Source: Nostoc sphaeroides
GTDB taxonomy: Bacteria; Cyanobacteriota; Cyanobacteriia; Cyanobacteriales; Nostocaceae
Reading direction: 5' to 3'
Assembly (NCBI RefSeq): GCF_003443655.1
Contig: NZ_CP031941.1
Span: forward strand, 2,723,501-2,787,500
Length of the DNA: 64,000 nt
Shown here: positions 35,481 to 44,386 of the stretch, in pieces
How positions within the stretch are numbered: position 1 is the stretch's first letter
How the letters are laid out: each line of letters begins with the position of its first letter
Program-made: the position numbers and the translations under genes
The notes under the pieces: model-generated
What the model was told of the DNA's origin: nothing
The model's database searches: none
What the model saw: the letters and a program-made list of their open reading frames with translations, nothing else

Positions 35481-36176
35481 ATGCCAGAAAATTCACTTAA
35501 AAATGCACTTCCCTGGACTGAAGAACACGAAGCATTCTGCTACAAACATCATATTTGCCCCGCCGCTAAATCACTTTGGCAATGGCTAATGAGGCAGGGT
35601 GTAATCGCCGAAGAAGTCGAGCCAGATTTATCAGAATTTAATGCCACAGTAGCAAAAGCAAGAGGTAAAGGATACTCACATAATTACCTCAAAAAGATTT
35701 TTGAGCAGCTAGTAGAACACAGAGTTGTCCAAGTTGTCAAGCAGTACAGTTGGAAGATATTTAAGTTACTTGTAAGACCCCTCGAATGGTTGAAGCCACC
35801 GAGAAAGAAGCGAGAAAAAAACTTACAAAACCATAATTTAAGTTACAAATCAGACCCCTCAAATGATAAGTCTGGCGTTCCGGGTGATATACAGCAGCAG
35901 CATTCTAATTCTGATCTTAATCTAGAGACTCTCAAGGAAGCGGGTATACATTATGACTCTTCAGAAAAAGAAGTTCTAGAACGTCCAACTAATGAGATTA
36001 AATTGGCACTTTTAATGTTTAATCTCCGTGGTGGTTTTGAAAAAATAGAGAATCCTGAAGGTTTTATACGTAATTGTTTGCGTGGACGATGGTGGGAGTT
36101 CCCGCGTAACTATAATCGTTTACTTTCCATGTTTGGGAACTCTACAGAATGGGATGAATTATTCCCCTCTGGTTAG
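35481..36176 (+). CDS. Winged-helix/DnaD-like protein of the element, unknown
   Basis: Starting at ATG 35481, the 231-residue protein has NALPWTEEHEAFCYKHHICPAAKSLWQWLMRQG, then a basic helical region (NYLKKIFEQLVEHRVVQVVKQYSWKIFKLLVRPLEW) reminiscent of replication-linked winged helices. A polar linker leads to a C-terminal domain IKLALLMFNLRGGFEKIENPEGFIRNCLRGRWW. It may be a replication or DNA-binding factor, but I cannot assign a family with confidence. Confidence 0.68.
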   Translation: MPENSLKNALPWTEEHEAFCYKHHICPAAKSLWQWLMRQGVIAEEVEPDLSEFNATVAKARGKGYSHNYLKKIFEQLVEHRVVQVVKQYSWKIFKLLVRPLEWLKPPRKKREKNLQNHNLSYKSDPSNDKSGVPGDIQQQHSNSDLNLETLKEAGIHYDSSEKEVLERPTNEIKLALLMFNLRGGFEKIENPEGFIRNCLRGRWWEFPRNYNRLLSMFGNSTEWDELFPSG

Positions 36177-36195
36177 TTTCTATGTATAAAAAAAA

Positions 36196-36213
36196 CGGAC
36201 GCTGTAACGTCCG
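36196..36213. terminator. Short GC-rich hairpin
   Basis: CGGACG (36196-36201) pairs with CGTCCG (36208-36213), preceded by eight A. The A-run makes it a better terminator on the minus strand, although no minus-strand gene ends here. It lies 20 bases after the stop at 36176. Confidence 0.45.
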
Positions 36214-36238
36214 CAAATTCTATTAATCCACAAACATT

Positions 36239-36866
36239 ATGAAACATAATTCCGATCTGACTGGACAGTTAGCATTATTTGCAATTGCTCCAACATTTGA
36301 AACAAGAACTATCGTTCATGATCCTTACTGGGATGAAATAATTGCGCCCCAACAATTAGAAGATATTCCTGGGATGCCTGACATTGGGAAAGAGATACTT
36401 GTTGGGGCGCAAGTTACTTCAATCACAGTAAAACCGCGTGTTGGTGGGAAGGTTACATTAGATACTGAAAAATCTGCGCCCCAACACGATACCCACTGGA
36501 TAGAGAAATACTGGGTTGAACGGTCTGGTAATAAATATTGGTATTACCGCTATTGCTGGATGGTAGGCAGGAAAAAAAACCGCCTTTACCTGGGTAGTGT
36601 CAGCAGCATCATCGCCAAGCGGAAAAAGGCAGATATCGAGGTTTGGATCTGGGATGGTAAATTACCATTTGAGATAAAGGACTTGATTCAAGGCTGGAAA
36701 TATGAGCCGTCCACCATGCCCAAGATGCCACCAGGAAATACGAATTTTTAAAAACGGTAGTTATAAATTGTCAGATAACAGGCTAGTCCAAAGATGGTTT
36801 TGTCAGCAATGCCGTAAAGGTTTCACTCCTGCAACAGTTCTGGCCCCAATGACCAATGACCAATGA
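36239..36866 (+). pseudogene. Protein with C-terminal zinc ribbon, frameshifted
   Basis: The open frame 36239-36751 encodes 170 residues (WIEKYWVERSGNKYWYYRYCWMVGRKKNRLYLGSV, resembling plasmid- and element-borne cyanobacterial proteins). It ends oddly in STMPKMPPGNTNF. Reading the next frame from about 36717 instead gives CPRCHQEIRIFKNGSYKLSD and RLVQRWFCQQCRKGFTPATV, a textbook four-cysteine zinc ribbon, stopping at 36864-36866. A single extra base near 36711-36716 explains both. The intact product would be about 207 residues and probably binds DNA. Confidence 0.75.
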
Positions 36867-36961
36867 AAAATGCGATCGCGCCAAAAACTGCGATCGCACA
36901 ATCAAATCCAATTGAGTATTATCAGGCGAAAGATCAGCCTATCCTTGCATAGTGCGATTTG
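36867..36961. other. Short spacer with two HIP1 sites
   Basis: Contains GCGATCGC at about 36872 and 36890 and no gene. These are the last HIP1 octamers I find before cas2 (46,316), apart from a partial site at 37,140. Confidence 0.5.
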
Positions 36962-37114
36962 TCACAGATCGGGGTAAATTTGGTCAACCTCATCCCATGC
37001 CTGACTAGCTAGATTCTCCAATGCCATAGCTAAATATAGGGGATGGTCATATTCCCCCCGTTGCAAGCGCTCGAAGAAGATTTCAATTTGCAGGAATAGG
37101 ATTTTGGCGTTCAT
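36962..37114 (-). CDS. Small protein translationally coupled to the tyrosine recombinase
   Basis: The 50-residue frame MNAKILFLQIEIFFERLQRG continues EYDHPLYLAMALENLASQAWDEVDQIYPDL. Its ATG overlaps the recombinase stop (ATGA at 37111-37114). It is too short to be recognised by length alone, but the overlap, acidic helical composition and lack of internal stops support a real gene. It could be an accessory or directionality factor; no family is recognised. Confidence 0.65.
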   Translation of the reverse strand: MNAKILFLQIEIFFERLQRGEYDHPLYLAMALENLASQAWDEVDQIYPDL

Positions 37115-37692
37115 AGAGCGTTGATAGCTCCCTTGACGCGATCGCTGTCAATTTCCACATACCGCTCCAAGGATTTAAAATCTTGATGTCCGGTAATCTG
37201 CTTAATTGTGTACAAATCCGTTCCGTTGCGGTGCAGCTTAGTTATGAAAGTCCTCCGGGTGCTGTGGGTGCTGATACCCTTAACCACTAACCCGGCTCTA
37301 TCAACAGCTTTACGTAAAATCGCATCAGCCCAACGGCTAGTAATTGGTTCATCCCCTTCACGGTTAGGGAACAGCCACAGAGAATTAGTAAGAGCAATGT
37401 AACTCAACAGTGATTCAGCCAATATTGGATGCACAGGTACTTGGCGAGTTTTGCGCTTACCATCAGGTGTAGCTTTGCGAGTTCTGGCCCGAAAATTGAT
37501 ATATTCGCGGGGGCTACCGTCTGGATTGTAAACATCTTCAACTTGCAGCTTGACCAAAGCGCCCCATCTTTCCCCGGTGTACCACGCCAGGTCTAAAAGT
37601 AGTTTATATTTTTGGCTTTTTATCTGGTTACGGATCTTAGAATATTCCGTGTTAGATAAAATAGCCGCTTGACCATTGCGGTTATTTTTCAT
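37111..37692 (-). CDS. Tyrosine recombinase (integrase)
   Basis: The 193-residue protein is a minimal catalytic domain with the active-site set: R42 in WYTGERWGALVKL, a Lys in the beta-hairpin (KRKTRQVPVHP, K81), H143 and R146 in STHSTRRTF, H169 in ITGHQDF and nucleophile Y178 in LERYVEID. It lacks the N-terminal SAM-like core-binding domain of full integrases (about 300 aa). Inside the 15.4-kb element it may be a remnant of an older integrative element or a resolvase-type accessory. Confidence 0.88.
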   Translation of the reverse strand: MKNNRNGQAAILSNTEYSKIRNQIKSQKYKLLLDLAWYTGERWGALVKLQVEDVYNPDGSPREYINFRARTRKATPDGKRKTRQVPVHPILAESLLSYIALTNSLWLFPNREGDEPITSRWADAILRKAVDRAGLVVKGISTHSTRRTFITKLHRNGTDLYTIKQITGHQDFKSLERYVEIDSDRVKGAINAL

Positions 37693-37906
37693 TCTCTTTC
37701 AATGTATTGATGTTCTGGTTTAACCAGTTGCAATGGTTAAACCAGAACATTTTTAATTTGGACTATTAGTAAAAACTGGGTCAATCCTATTCGCAGCAAC
37801 AGTTACACTGCATCAGTGATTGTTCTGCATTTACATAAAACTGGAATATTTACGATTTTTTTAATAAGCCATACAACGGATTTATTACTCATCAAAAATT
37901 CGTTGT
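37693..37906. promoter_or_regulatory. Intergenic region with inverted repeat, probable promoter of the structural operon
   Basis: GTTCTGGTTTAACCA (about 37711-37725) pairs with TGGTTAAACCAGAAC (about 37734-37748), a 15-base inverted repeat across an 8-base spacer, between the divergent recombinase gene and the long plus-strand operon. ACAACGGATTT and CGTTGTATGG further on form another short symmetry. I cannot mark -35/-10 boxes with confidence. Confidence 0.65.
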
Positions 37907-38239
37907 ATGGCAGAACCAACCTTAATTCAAGTTTTCGGGGCGGGTGCGACTCAAAATGCTACGACACTGACGATTAGCAAGACTGATTTAGCGACCACAG
38001 GATTAACAGCATCTACCACAAACACAGCCGAAAGTTTGATTGCAGCAATTACTTTACTTGCTGCTAATTACTTAAACGATACGAACCAGACAACAAATGC
38101 AGATATTCAAGTTACCATTGTTGATTCTGGATTCCCGCAAATCGTAACACGCAATAATCAGCAATACAGACAGACAACTTACAACGTTAATTTTCAAAAA
38201 GTAGATAACACTTCAACCTTAGACCCAGACGATTTTTAA
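37907..38239 (+). CDS. Structural-operon protein 1, unknown
   Basis: The 110-residue protein MAEPTLIQVFGAGATQNATT then LTISKTDLATTGLTASTTNTAESLIAAITLLAANYLNDTNQ is rich in Thr/Ala/Asn with alternating beta-like strands. It has no signal peptide or membrane helix. It shares the N/T-A-E-S-hydrophobic block with the product of 39023 (NNNTAESMLTSLFI), suggesting two versions of one domain. It reads like a virion or surface-fibre component. First gene of an operon with gaps of at most ~130 bases running to 45915. Confidence 0.75.
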   Translation: MAEPTLIQVFGAGATQNATTLTISKTDLATTGLTASTTNTAESLIAAITLLAANYLNDTNQTTNADIQVTIVDSGFPQIVTRNNQQYRQTTYNVNFQKVDNTSTLDPDDF

Positions 38240-38240
38240 T

Positions 38241-39026
38241 ATGGCAATCGCTATTAGAACAAATACTACTTTAACTCCAACGATTACCCAAGCGACTTTA
38301 ATAAATGCCATTAAAGCAGCGATGGCGAATGCGGGATTTCCCAGCCTTTACTCTGAATTTACTGCTGGAACTGATATCTGCCTTATTTACGAATGGATTG
38401 TAGACAGCACTAAAAATTTCGGGAAGGTTTACATTCGCATTCGGATAACAACTGGATTGTTGATAGCCCAACAAATATTTAGCGCTTGGAATACGGGAAC
38501 AAACACAGGCACAAATGGTAGTACAGAGGCAAGTTATGGATCTCTTTCTGCTAGCAGCACAATTAATTTTGTGGCTCTAAACGGTGCAGATGAGTATCGT
38601 TTAGTCGCTTTAGCCCAAGGATCAACTTTAATGCCAATAGGCGTATTAATGCCAGCATTTAGACAAGAATTTTGGGACTTGAATAGCTGGACGTATGGAT
38701 TCATTTTTACTTCCTCAGCAATGACTATTTTAAGAGGAGTAATCGCGGCTAATAACCCTTATGCCAATAGTGACTTTGATTTGCTTTTAGTGGGAAATAG
38801 CCGATTAACCAACGTCAACAACCAAACAAATCAGCCTGACCTAGCAAGAGGATTGCTAATGCTCACTCAATCCAACCAAGGAATAGCAGCCGCTACTTCT
38901 GAGGATTTCGCTGTCGGGGCTTTCTTGGGGCAAACCCGCTTTACTGATGCAATTCCCCCAGGCACAACACAAACTTATGTGATTCTTCAAAATCTGGCTG
39001 GTGGGGTAGCTATTAAATATCAATGA
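38241..39026 (+). CDS. Structural-operon protein 2, unknown
   Basis: The 261-residue protein starts one base after the previous stop. It is beta-rich and Thr/Asn-rich (AIRTNTTLTPTITQATLINAIKAAMANAGFPSLYSEFTAGTDICLIYEW, later SSAMTILRGVIAANNPYANSDFDLLLVGNSRL). Composition and length resemble phage tail or coat proteins with a receptor-type fold, but I recognise no family. Confidence 0.75.
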   Translation: MAIAIRTNTTLTPTITQATLINAIKAAMANAGFPSLYSEFTAGTDICLIYEWIVDSTKNFGKVYIRIRITTGLLIAQQIFSAWNTGTNTGTNGSTEASYGSLSASSTINFVALNGADEYRLVALAQGSTLMPIGVLMPAFRQEFWDLNSWTYGFIFTSSAMTILRGVIAANNPYANSDFDLLLVGNSRLTNVNNQTNQPDLARGLLMLTQSNQGIAAATSEDFAVGAFLGQTRFTDAIPPGTTQTYVILQNLAGGVAIKYQ

Positions 39027-39466
39027 ATTTTTCCGCCAATAAGTACTCTAGAGTTTACATTAAAATCCGTTCGCCTAGTTTTAAAAATAGTTCTTATTCT
39101 CCCTTAAGCTTTCATTTAAAATTAGGCTTTATTTTCAAATTCAACTCAGCCCCAAACCGAACCTTAAAGCAAACTATTTTCGGTGATAGCTACGTTGAGA
39201 CAGCTACTCAAATAGTTATTAAAAAATCAGAGTTGCGACGGCTAACACAACAGAATAATAACACGGCAGAATCAATGTTAACTAGTTTATTTATCAATAC
39301 TTCGATTGCTAGCCCACAAGCAATTAATATTAAATTTCTATTTGGTGGAAGCAGATTAACTAGCGCCAAAGCTGTTTATACTTATTGGTTTCAAGTAATG
39401 GATCAGCCTATTGATTTATTTGGAAGAATAGATACATCCTCTCCAATTTTAATTGAGGGCTTGTAA
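39023..39466 (+). CDS. Structural-operon protein 3, related to protein 1
   Basis: The 147-residue protein overlaps the previous gene by 4 bases. Its C-terminal half FGDSYVETATQIVIKKSELRRLTQQNNNTAESMLTSLFINTSIASPQAINIKFLFG parallels FGAGATQNATTLTISKTDLATTGLT...NTAESLIAAITLLAANYL in protein 1. This implies duplication of a ~90-residue domain with a new basic N-terminal extension. Confidence 0.72.
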   Translation: MNFSANKYSRVYIKIRSPSFKNSSYSPLSFHLKLGFIFKFNSAPNRTLKQTIFGDSYVETATQIVIKKSELRRLTQQNNNTAESMLTSLFINTSIASPQAINIKFLFGGSRLTSAKAVYTYWFQVMDQPIDLFGRIDTSSPILIEGL

Positions 39467-40113
39467 TGTCGTCTTATTGTTCAAGCTCTACAAAAAAAGC
39501 GGTTGTCACGCTTAATCCATCAAAAAAGCAAATAATTGTAACTGAAAACTTACCTATAACAATTACTTGTGGGCAAAGAAATCAATTACCCACAGGTGAG
39601 GGAAATTTTAGCGTGACTTTTACAATGTTTTATAATCCTCTCTATAGGAATCCTACTTTTTATACGGTTACAGATGATGCTGTTAAAGGGGAAATTCGAG
39701 GATTTAGAATAATCAAAAATTTTATTTATGGTAATACTTACAGCTTCGCAATAGAGTGTCTTTGCCGTGGTACTAGTGACTACTCTTTGCGTGAGTATGG
39801 CTGGTATCCTTTAAGGTTTGCTACAGGGTCAGCGGTCAAAGATTATGTTTTAGGATTTTCAATTGATAACATTACAAAAACAGGCTCTACCTTAAATAAA
39901 AATAATGTTATTCGGATAGTAGACTCTCAAGGTACTTTGATTCACGAAGAAGAAAACGAATGTGATTATCAAGTTGCCTGTGACGAACGATGTCCAGAGG
40001 GATTTTGTGAATGTCCATCGTCAACTTATCCCGGCTATTGCTGCTTGGACTGCGCTTTTGCTGCCGCAAGTATTCGCGCTATTACTAATGAATTAAGGGG
40101 GAAAAATGGCTGA
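39466..40113 (+). CDS. Structural-operon protein 4, cysteine-rich C-terminus
   Basis: The 215-residue protein overlaps the previous stop by one base. It has a beta-rich N-terminal domain and a C-terminal cysteine cluster, ECDYQVACDERCPEGFCECPSSTYPGYCCLDC (ten cysteines in about 32 residues), ending in a helix. Such a cluster suggests metal binding or disulphide cross-linking of an extracellular or particle protein. No signal peptide is seen. It overlaps the next gene by 8 bases. Confidence 0.75.
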   Translation: MSSYCSSSTKKAVVTLNPSKKQIIVTENLPITITCGQRNQLPTGEGNFSVTFTMFYNPLYRNPTFYTVTDDAVKGEIRGFRIIKNFIYGNTYSFAIECLCRGTSDYSLREYGWYPLRFATGSAVKDYVLGFSIDNITKTGSTLNKNNVIRIVDSQGTLIHEEENECDYQVACDERCPEGFCECPSSTYPGYCCLDCAFAAASIRAITNELRGKNG

Positions 40114-42916
40114 TACTTGTGCTAGTTTGGCGGCGGAAATTGCAGCACTGAGGGCAGAGGTGGCGCGGATTCCTAAAGTAGATGAAGGACGTATTATTAA
40201 GGCTACACGATCAGCTTTGCAACCTGACATTAATACTGCTGTAGCAGCTGGTGGAGTGCTGGTAGCTCAGAAGCTAAAACCACAAATAGAGAGCGCAGCC
40301 CAAAAAGCCACAGATGCTTTTTTAGAAGTAGTGAGAAATACCGAAAGATTAAGGCTAGCTGAAATAGAGGCGAAAGGAGCTAGCACTACTGCCACAAGGG
40401 CAGAAAGAAACGCGGCTGAGTATGCTAGGCAGTTACAAGCAGAACGCGCACGAATAACTCGCGTAGAGGGTGAAGCTGCCCGATTGAATAGGGAAAATGG
40501 ACAACTCAAAATTACTGACGAAGAACTAAGAGCGATAACACGAAAAAATGAGGTAGACGCTAGACGCGCCGAACAGATAGCAAAAAAATCAGAAGGAAAG
40601 ATTGGGCAAGTAGAAGCTGAGATTCCACCAATAAGAAATACAGCTAATAGTGCCAAAGGAATTGCAGAAAGGGCATCAGACGGTATCGCAGAAGTTCGAG
40701 CAACTGCTACAAATGCATTGAATAAAGCTGGCAATGCTGTTGTTGATGCTGCAAAGGCAAGTGGACAGGCACTCAATGCCGCTAATGAGGTTACTGGTTT
40801 AAAAAGTGTTGTTAGTGGTGTCAAAAGCACTCTTGGTAAGTTGGGGGATAGTATTGTTGCTGTTGAAAAATCCGTCGGAGATGCTGTTGCTAAAGCTGCA
40901 AAAGCAATAGGGATTAGTGGGGAAGCACTTTCTGCTACTGCAAGATTAGGAGGGAAAGTATTAGAGATTTTTAATGTTATTGGAACGATTTTCACAATAC
41001 TTGACGGCATGGCAACCCGTGAGGTGCTTGGCAACCGTATCGACGCTTTAGAGGCAGGATTAGCAGCAGTAGGGCGCGATATTAGCAAAGCACTAGGATT
41101 TATTTTCCAGCTAACAAATAGGGTTGGTGGCGCAGAATCTACCGCCAGTGCAGCAAAAATATTAGCAGGGGAAGCAAGGGCACAAAGTTCTCAGGCTACC
41201 CTATTGGCACAAACAGCCCAAAGGTCAGCAGGCAATGCACAAAGTACTGCATCGCAAGCTCAAACAACAGCAAATGGAGCAGTACGAAATGCTGGGCAAG
41301 CAAACGAAAACGCCAAAACTGCCTATACTACAGCGCTTAAGGCAGATGAGAAAGCGAAATCAGCGTCAGCAACAGCAATCAAGGCTGACGTAAAAGCTGA
41401 TACTGCAACAGCTACAGCTACTCGTGTTGGCACTCTTGCGGAACAGGCTAAGGGGCTGGCTGGGCAAGCTTTTTCTAAAGCTGGTGAGGCTTTAACAGTT
41501 GGTTTAACAGCACTTGCACTTTATCAAACTTTTAAAGGATTGCGCGGATTGCAAGGCATACCCGGCATACCCGGCAGGCAGGGTGAACGGGGATTGCAAG
41601 GAATTACCGGAATGCCGGGACGAAACGGCATAACAACTGTAGTAACCTTGCCAGGTATACCCGGTAGGCAGGGTGAGCGCGGCTTGCAAGGTGTACCCGG
41701 CGCACCGGGAAAACAAGGGGAAAGAGGGATACAGGGACTACCGGGCGTATCTGGTAGAGACGGCATTACATCTGTTGTCACGTTACCGGGTACACCGGGA
41801 GCGCCAGGAAGGCAGGGCTTACCGGGTACACCGGGAAGGCAGGGATTACCGGGTAGAAACGGAAGGGATGGAATTGATGTGAATCCAGCAGAAGCAGCAA
41901 GCTTAAGAGCATTAATAATAGCGCAACATAATCAAACACGGCTTAATAGCACAACCCAACATAGTGCTACAAGAACAAGAATTCTTACGCCAATTCTTGC
42001 AGCATTTGCTCCAGTGTTAGCACTTTTAAAGCAAATATACGACATTGTTTCTAAAGCTGCATCAGCCGCACAATTAGCATTATTAAATATCATTAATAAT
42101 AAGCTTGGTAATCAAGTAGTCGGCGGAATATCTGGGCTTGTTACTCGCATTGCTCAAAATACTTATGTTGAAAAAACCCTCGCTGTTTTAACATTTGCGG
42201 CAACTATTCACAATGCTTTTATGCTTAGTAACAACCTTGCTCAAACATTGGGAACAGTGATAGATCAATGTGTTAGTTTTATTGTCCCAAAAGGAATAGA
42301 TGGACAGTCCATTACTATCGGTGATTCACTAGGTAAGCTTGCTCATCAAATAATTGCCGATACCATCGGGGAAGCCAATTACAAGAAAATATCGGAAGAG
42401 TGGGCGTTAGCAAATAGAATTTATCAAGCTACTGCTAATGTTTTCAATACAGTAGGAAATGCAGTGGCGACTATATCATCTGGAATGGAAGTTATCGGCG
42501 GTAATGTTGGGAAAATAGGTAATGCTTTAAAAATCTGGGGAGTATTAGGAGAAAAAGCATACGGGTGGATGAATCCACAGCCAAATTTACACGGCAGATT
42601 TTTTAATTACATGACAGGTGCAACCGATGCACTTAATACTATTAATGCTGTGGTAGCTGTTCCTTTAGCAGTAGCAGTCGCCGTAACTGAAGTAAATTCA
42701 GCACGGACGGCATTGCAAGCTTCACTAAATCAAGAAGACCCCAAAGACGACAAAGGAAATCCCAGAACTGACGCGCTTGGTAATCCACTTAAATATGAAC
42801 CGGGGGTAACTGTTCCCGACCCAACCAAGACAATTCTTGCACAAGAACAAGCTAAGGCAGACAGCAAAAATATTATTGAGGCAACTCTAGAAGATATTTT
42901 TGATGGAGGAGATTAA
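40106..42916 (+). CDS. 936-aa coiled-coil and collagen-repeat fibre-like protein
   Basis: Residues ~1-470 are long Ala/Glu/Lys-rich helices with many heptad-like stretches (ATRAERNAAEYARQLQAERA, SATAIKADVKADTATATATRV). Residues ~478-592 are collagen-type Gly-X-Y repeats (GIPGRQGERGLQG..., GTPGRQGLPGRNGRDG), broken twice by TTVVTLPG/TSVVTLPG. Residues ~600-936 are mixed helical with hydrophobic segments. Trimeric coiled-coil plus collagen rod is the design of phage tail fibres and some bacterial surface filaments. The repeats are imperfect at DNA level, so they are old. No signal peptide. It is the largest product of the operon. Confidence 0.85.
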   Translation: MADTCASLAAEIAALRAEVARIPKVDEGRIIKATRSALQPDINTAVAAGGVLVAQKLKPQIESAAQKATDAFLEVVRNTERLRLAEIEAKGASTTATRAERNAAEYARQLQAERARITRVEGEAARLNRENGQLKITDEELRAITRKNEVDARRAEQIAKKSEGKIGQVEAEIPPIRNTANSAKGIAERASDGIAEVRATATNALNKAGNAVVDAAKASGQALNAANEVTGLKSVVSGVKSTLGKLGDSIVAVEKSVGDAVAKAAKAIGISGEALSATARLGGKVLEIFNVIGTIFTILDGMATREVLGNRIDALEAGLAAVGRDISKALGFIFQLTNRVGGAESTASAAKILAGEARAQSSQATLLAQTAQRSAGNAQSTASQAQTTANGAVRNAGQANENAKTAYTTALKADEKAKSASATAIKADVKADTATATATRVGTLAEQAKGLAGQAFSKAGEALTVGLTALALYQTFKGLRGLQGIPGIPGRQGERGLQGITGMPGRNGITTVVTLPGIPGRQGERGLQGVPGAPGKQGERGIQGLPGVSGRDGITSVVTLPGTPGAPGRQGLPGTPGRQGLPGRNGRDGIDVNPAEAASLRALIIAQHNQTRLNSTTQHSATRTRILTPILAAFAPVLALLKQIYDIVSKAASAAQLALLNIINNKLGNQVVGGISGLVTRIAQNTYVEKTLAVLTFAATIHNAFMLSNNLAQTLGTVIDQCVSFIVPKGIDGQSITIGDSLGKLAHQIIADTIGEANYKKISEEWALANRIYQATANVFNTVGNAVATISSGMEVIGGNVGKIGNALKIWGVLGEKAYGWMNPQPNLHGRFFNYMTGATDALNTINAVVAVPLAVAVAVTEVNSARTALQASLNQEDPKDDKGNPRTDALGNPLKYEPGVTVPDPTKTILAQEQAKADSKNIIEATLEDIFDGGD

Positions 42917-42918
42917 AA

Positions 42919-43887
42919 ATGCCTAACTATATTCCACCAAGAGATGAGCAAGGTAAGCAACTACCCCCTACGTCGGATATTCCTACAGGCGCTACGCTAA
43001 CACCATCTACACCTAACATTTCAGCAGCAACCCCAGTAGATGACAAACTGCCTGATAATTTCCAACCTTTTGAGCATTTACAAAAAGTATATATTCCTCA
43101 GCATAATGCACTTGTTAAGCAATATTTTTCGGATCATCCACCAGACTGGAAACCAAATATTGCAACGGCTCGGAGTAGCTTAAGAGTTGCTTGCACAATG
43201 TTGGATTCCGACAATCAATCAATCATGAATTTACGACATCATTTATTATTTGATTTATTAGGATATGGTAAAAAAAATCTAGCTATATTTTATGGCAGCA
43301 AATCTGATGTGTTACTACCTGTTTCGGGCCATCCACAATTATATTTATATTTTTCACAAGACTCTCAAGCAGTCCCGGCAAATGGGAAGCAATTAGACCA
43401 CGAAAAATCATGTAGATTGACCCGCTATGCTTGCAAATCTGGGCAAGCCTTGCCAGCTATTACAAAAGCCAATTTAATCGAGCTAGCTAGAGAAGTTAAA
43501 GCTCAATTTGTAGAAGGTAAAAAAGGACTCGTTTACACTTCTGGAAAAATAGCAGTAAGTTACACTGATCCGCCCAATGGATTCCCTAGAGGTGGTAGAT
43601 GGCTAGTTAATTCTAAAAGTGAGGCAATTACCCTTTATCAAAAATTGTGTAATGTTATTGACCGCCCATTTGATATTAATAAAATCAATGTCGTCACACC
43701 GGAAAAAGACAGTACTACTCAAGCATCAAGCCAAACAGATATTATTTTAGGTAAACAGTACAAACAAGCTGCGTATAGGCCAGTTGCTAACTTGCGATTC
43801 CGTTACGCTTATGTATCTTTTGGCGGTTCTGCATCACCAATATTTCTGATAGACACTACTTTTAGAAATACAGCACTTATTACGTAA
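42919..43887 (+). CDS. Structural-operon protein 6, unknown
   Basis: The 322-residue protein has a Pro/Thr-rich N-terminal ~50 residues and a globular domain. The C-terminal segment LRFRYAYVSFGGSASPIFLIDT resembles LRFQYVDGSASPNYYIKV in the product of 45107, so the two share a terminal domain. It lies 2 bases after the fibre gene. No enzyme motif is recognised. Confidence 0.73.
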   Translation: MPNYIPPRDEQGKQLPPTSDIPTGATLTPSTPNISAATPVDDKLPDNFQPFEHLQKVYIPQHNALVKQYFSDHPPDWKPNIATARSSLRVACTMLDSDNQSIMNLRHHLLFDLLGYGKKNLAIFYGSKSDVLLPVSGHPQLYLYFSQDSQAVPANGKQLDHEKSCRLTRYACKSGQALPAITKANLIELAREVKAQFVEGKKGLVYTSGKIAVSYTDPPNGFPRGGRWLVNSKSEAITLYQKLCNVIDRPFDINKINVVTPEKDSTTQASSQTDIILGKQYKQAAYRPVANLRFRYAYVSFGGSASPIFLIDTTFRNTALIT

Positions 43888-44014
43888 ATTACCTAAAAGA
43901 GTTTTTATATTCCAGAACATAGGGAAATGTTATACATTTCCAGATTGCGGAACACTATTTGACCCATGTTAGATATGGATCAGTTAATTTTGCGACAACG
44001 GTTACAAATGGCTT

Positions 44015-44383
44015 ATGGCTACAAAGGTTACAGGAGTTGATAATGTACCTCATGTTGTTGGTACAGGAACAAACAAAATTTTATTGGTTCTCCCAGATGT
44101 CTATACATCGGTGGGAGCGGCGATAGGAGTGGTCAAGCTTGTAGGAGATCCACCCGCCGGCGTCCCGTCTTCAACAGTTGGTAGAGCTGTTGCTGAAGGT
44201 TTGGTTCGGAAAATCAAAATTTCTTATATGGGATCTGTTGCAGGGGTTCCCAAGCGAAAAACAGCTACTTTAGTTGTTGCTGCGGATAAAGCAATGCAAG
44301 CCCGTGCCAGTTTAATTGGTGCTACTTACAACAGTTTGAAAATTAAAACAGCCTATTACCCCACAAGAATACAGCTTGGGTAA
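44015..44383 (+). CDS. Structural paralogue A (~120 aa)
   Basis: The 122-residue protein MATKVTGVDNVPHVVGTGTN then KILLVLPDVYTSVGAAIGVVK ends with EGLVRKIKISYMGSVAGVPKRKTATLVVAADKAMQARASLIGATYNSLKIKTAYYPTRIQLG. The C-terminal half aligns with those of the next two genes: (L)xKxGxLRR(I/V) then a Lys/Arg-Pro turn, a (L)LVxxxK helix and a xGxTYxxxxI hairpin with a basic end. The 127-base gap before it is the largest in the operon and may hold a promoter. Confidence 0.75.
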   Translation: MATKVTGVDNVPHVVGTGTNKILLVLPDVYTSVGAAIGVVKLVGDPPAGVPSSTVGRAVAEGLVRKIKISYMGSVAGVPKRKTATLVVAADKAMQARASLIGATYNSLKIKTAYYPTRIQLG

Positions 44384-44386
44384 TCG

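Noticed and set aside
37111-37692. The tyrosine recombinase as the enzyme that inserted the element into cas1
   Set aside because: The insertion edges share only ATTCA, the gene is far from both ends and lacks its N-terminal domain, while the IS110-type gene and its guide matches fit the edges precisely.
40267-41088. 273-codon antisense frame inside the fibre gene
   Set aside because: Alanine-rich helical codons on the plus strand leave the opposite strand open; the plus-strand frame has the collagen and coiled-coil pattern and operon spacing.
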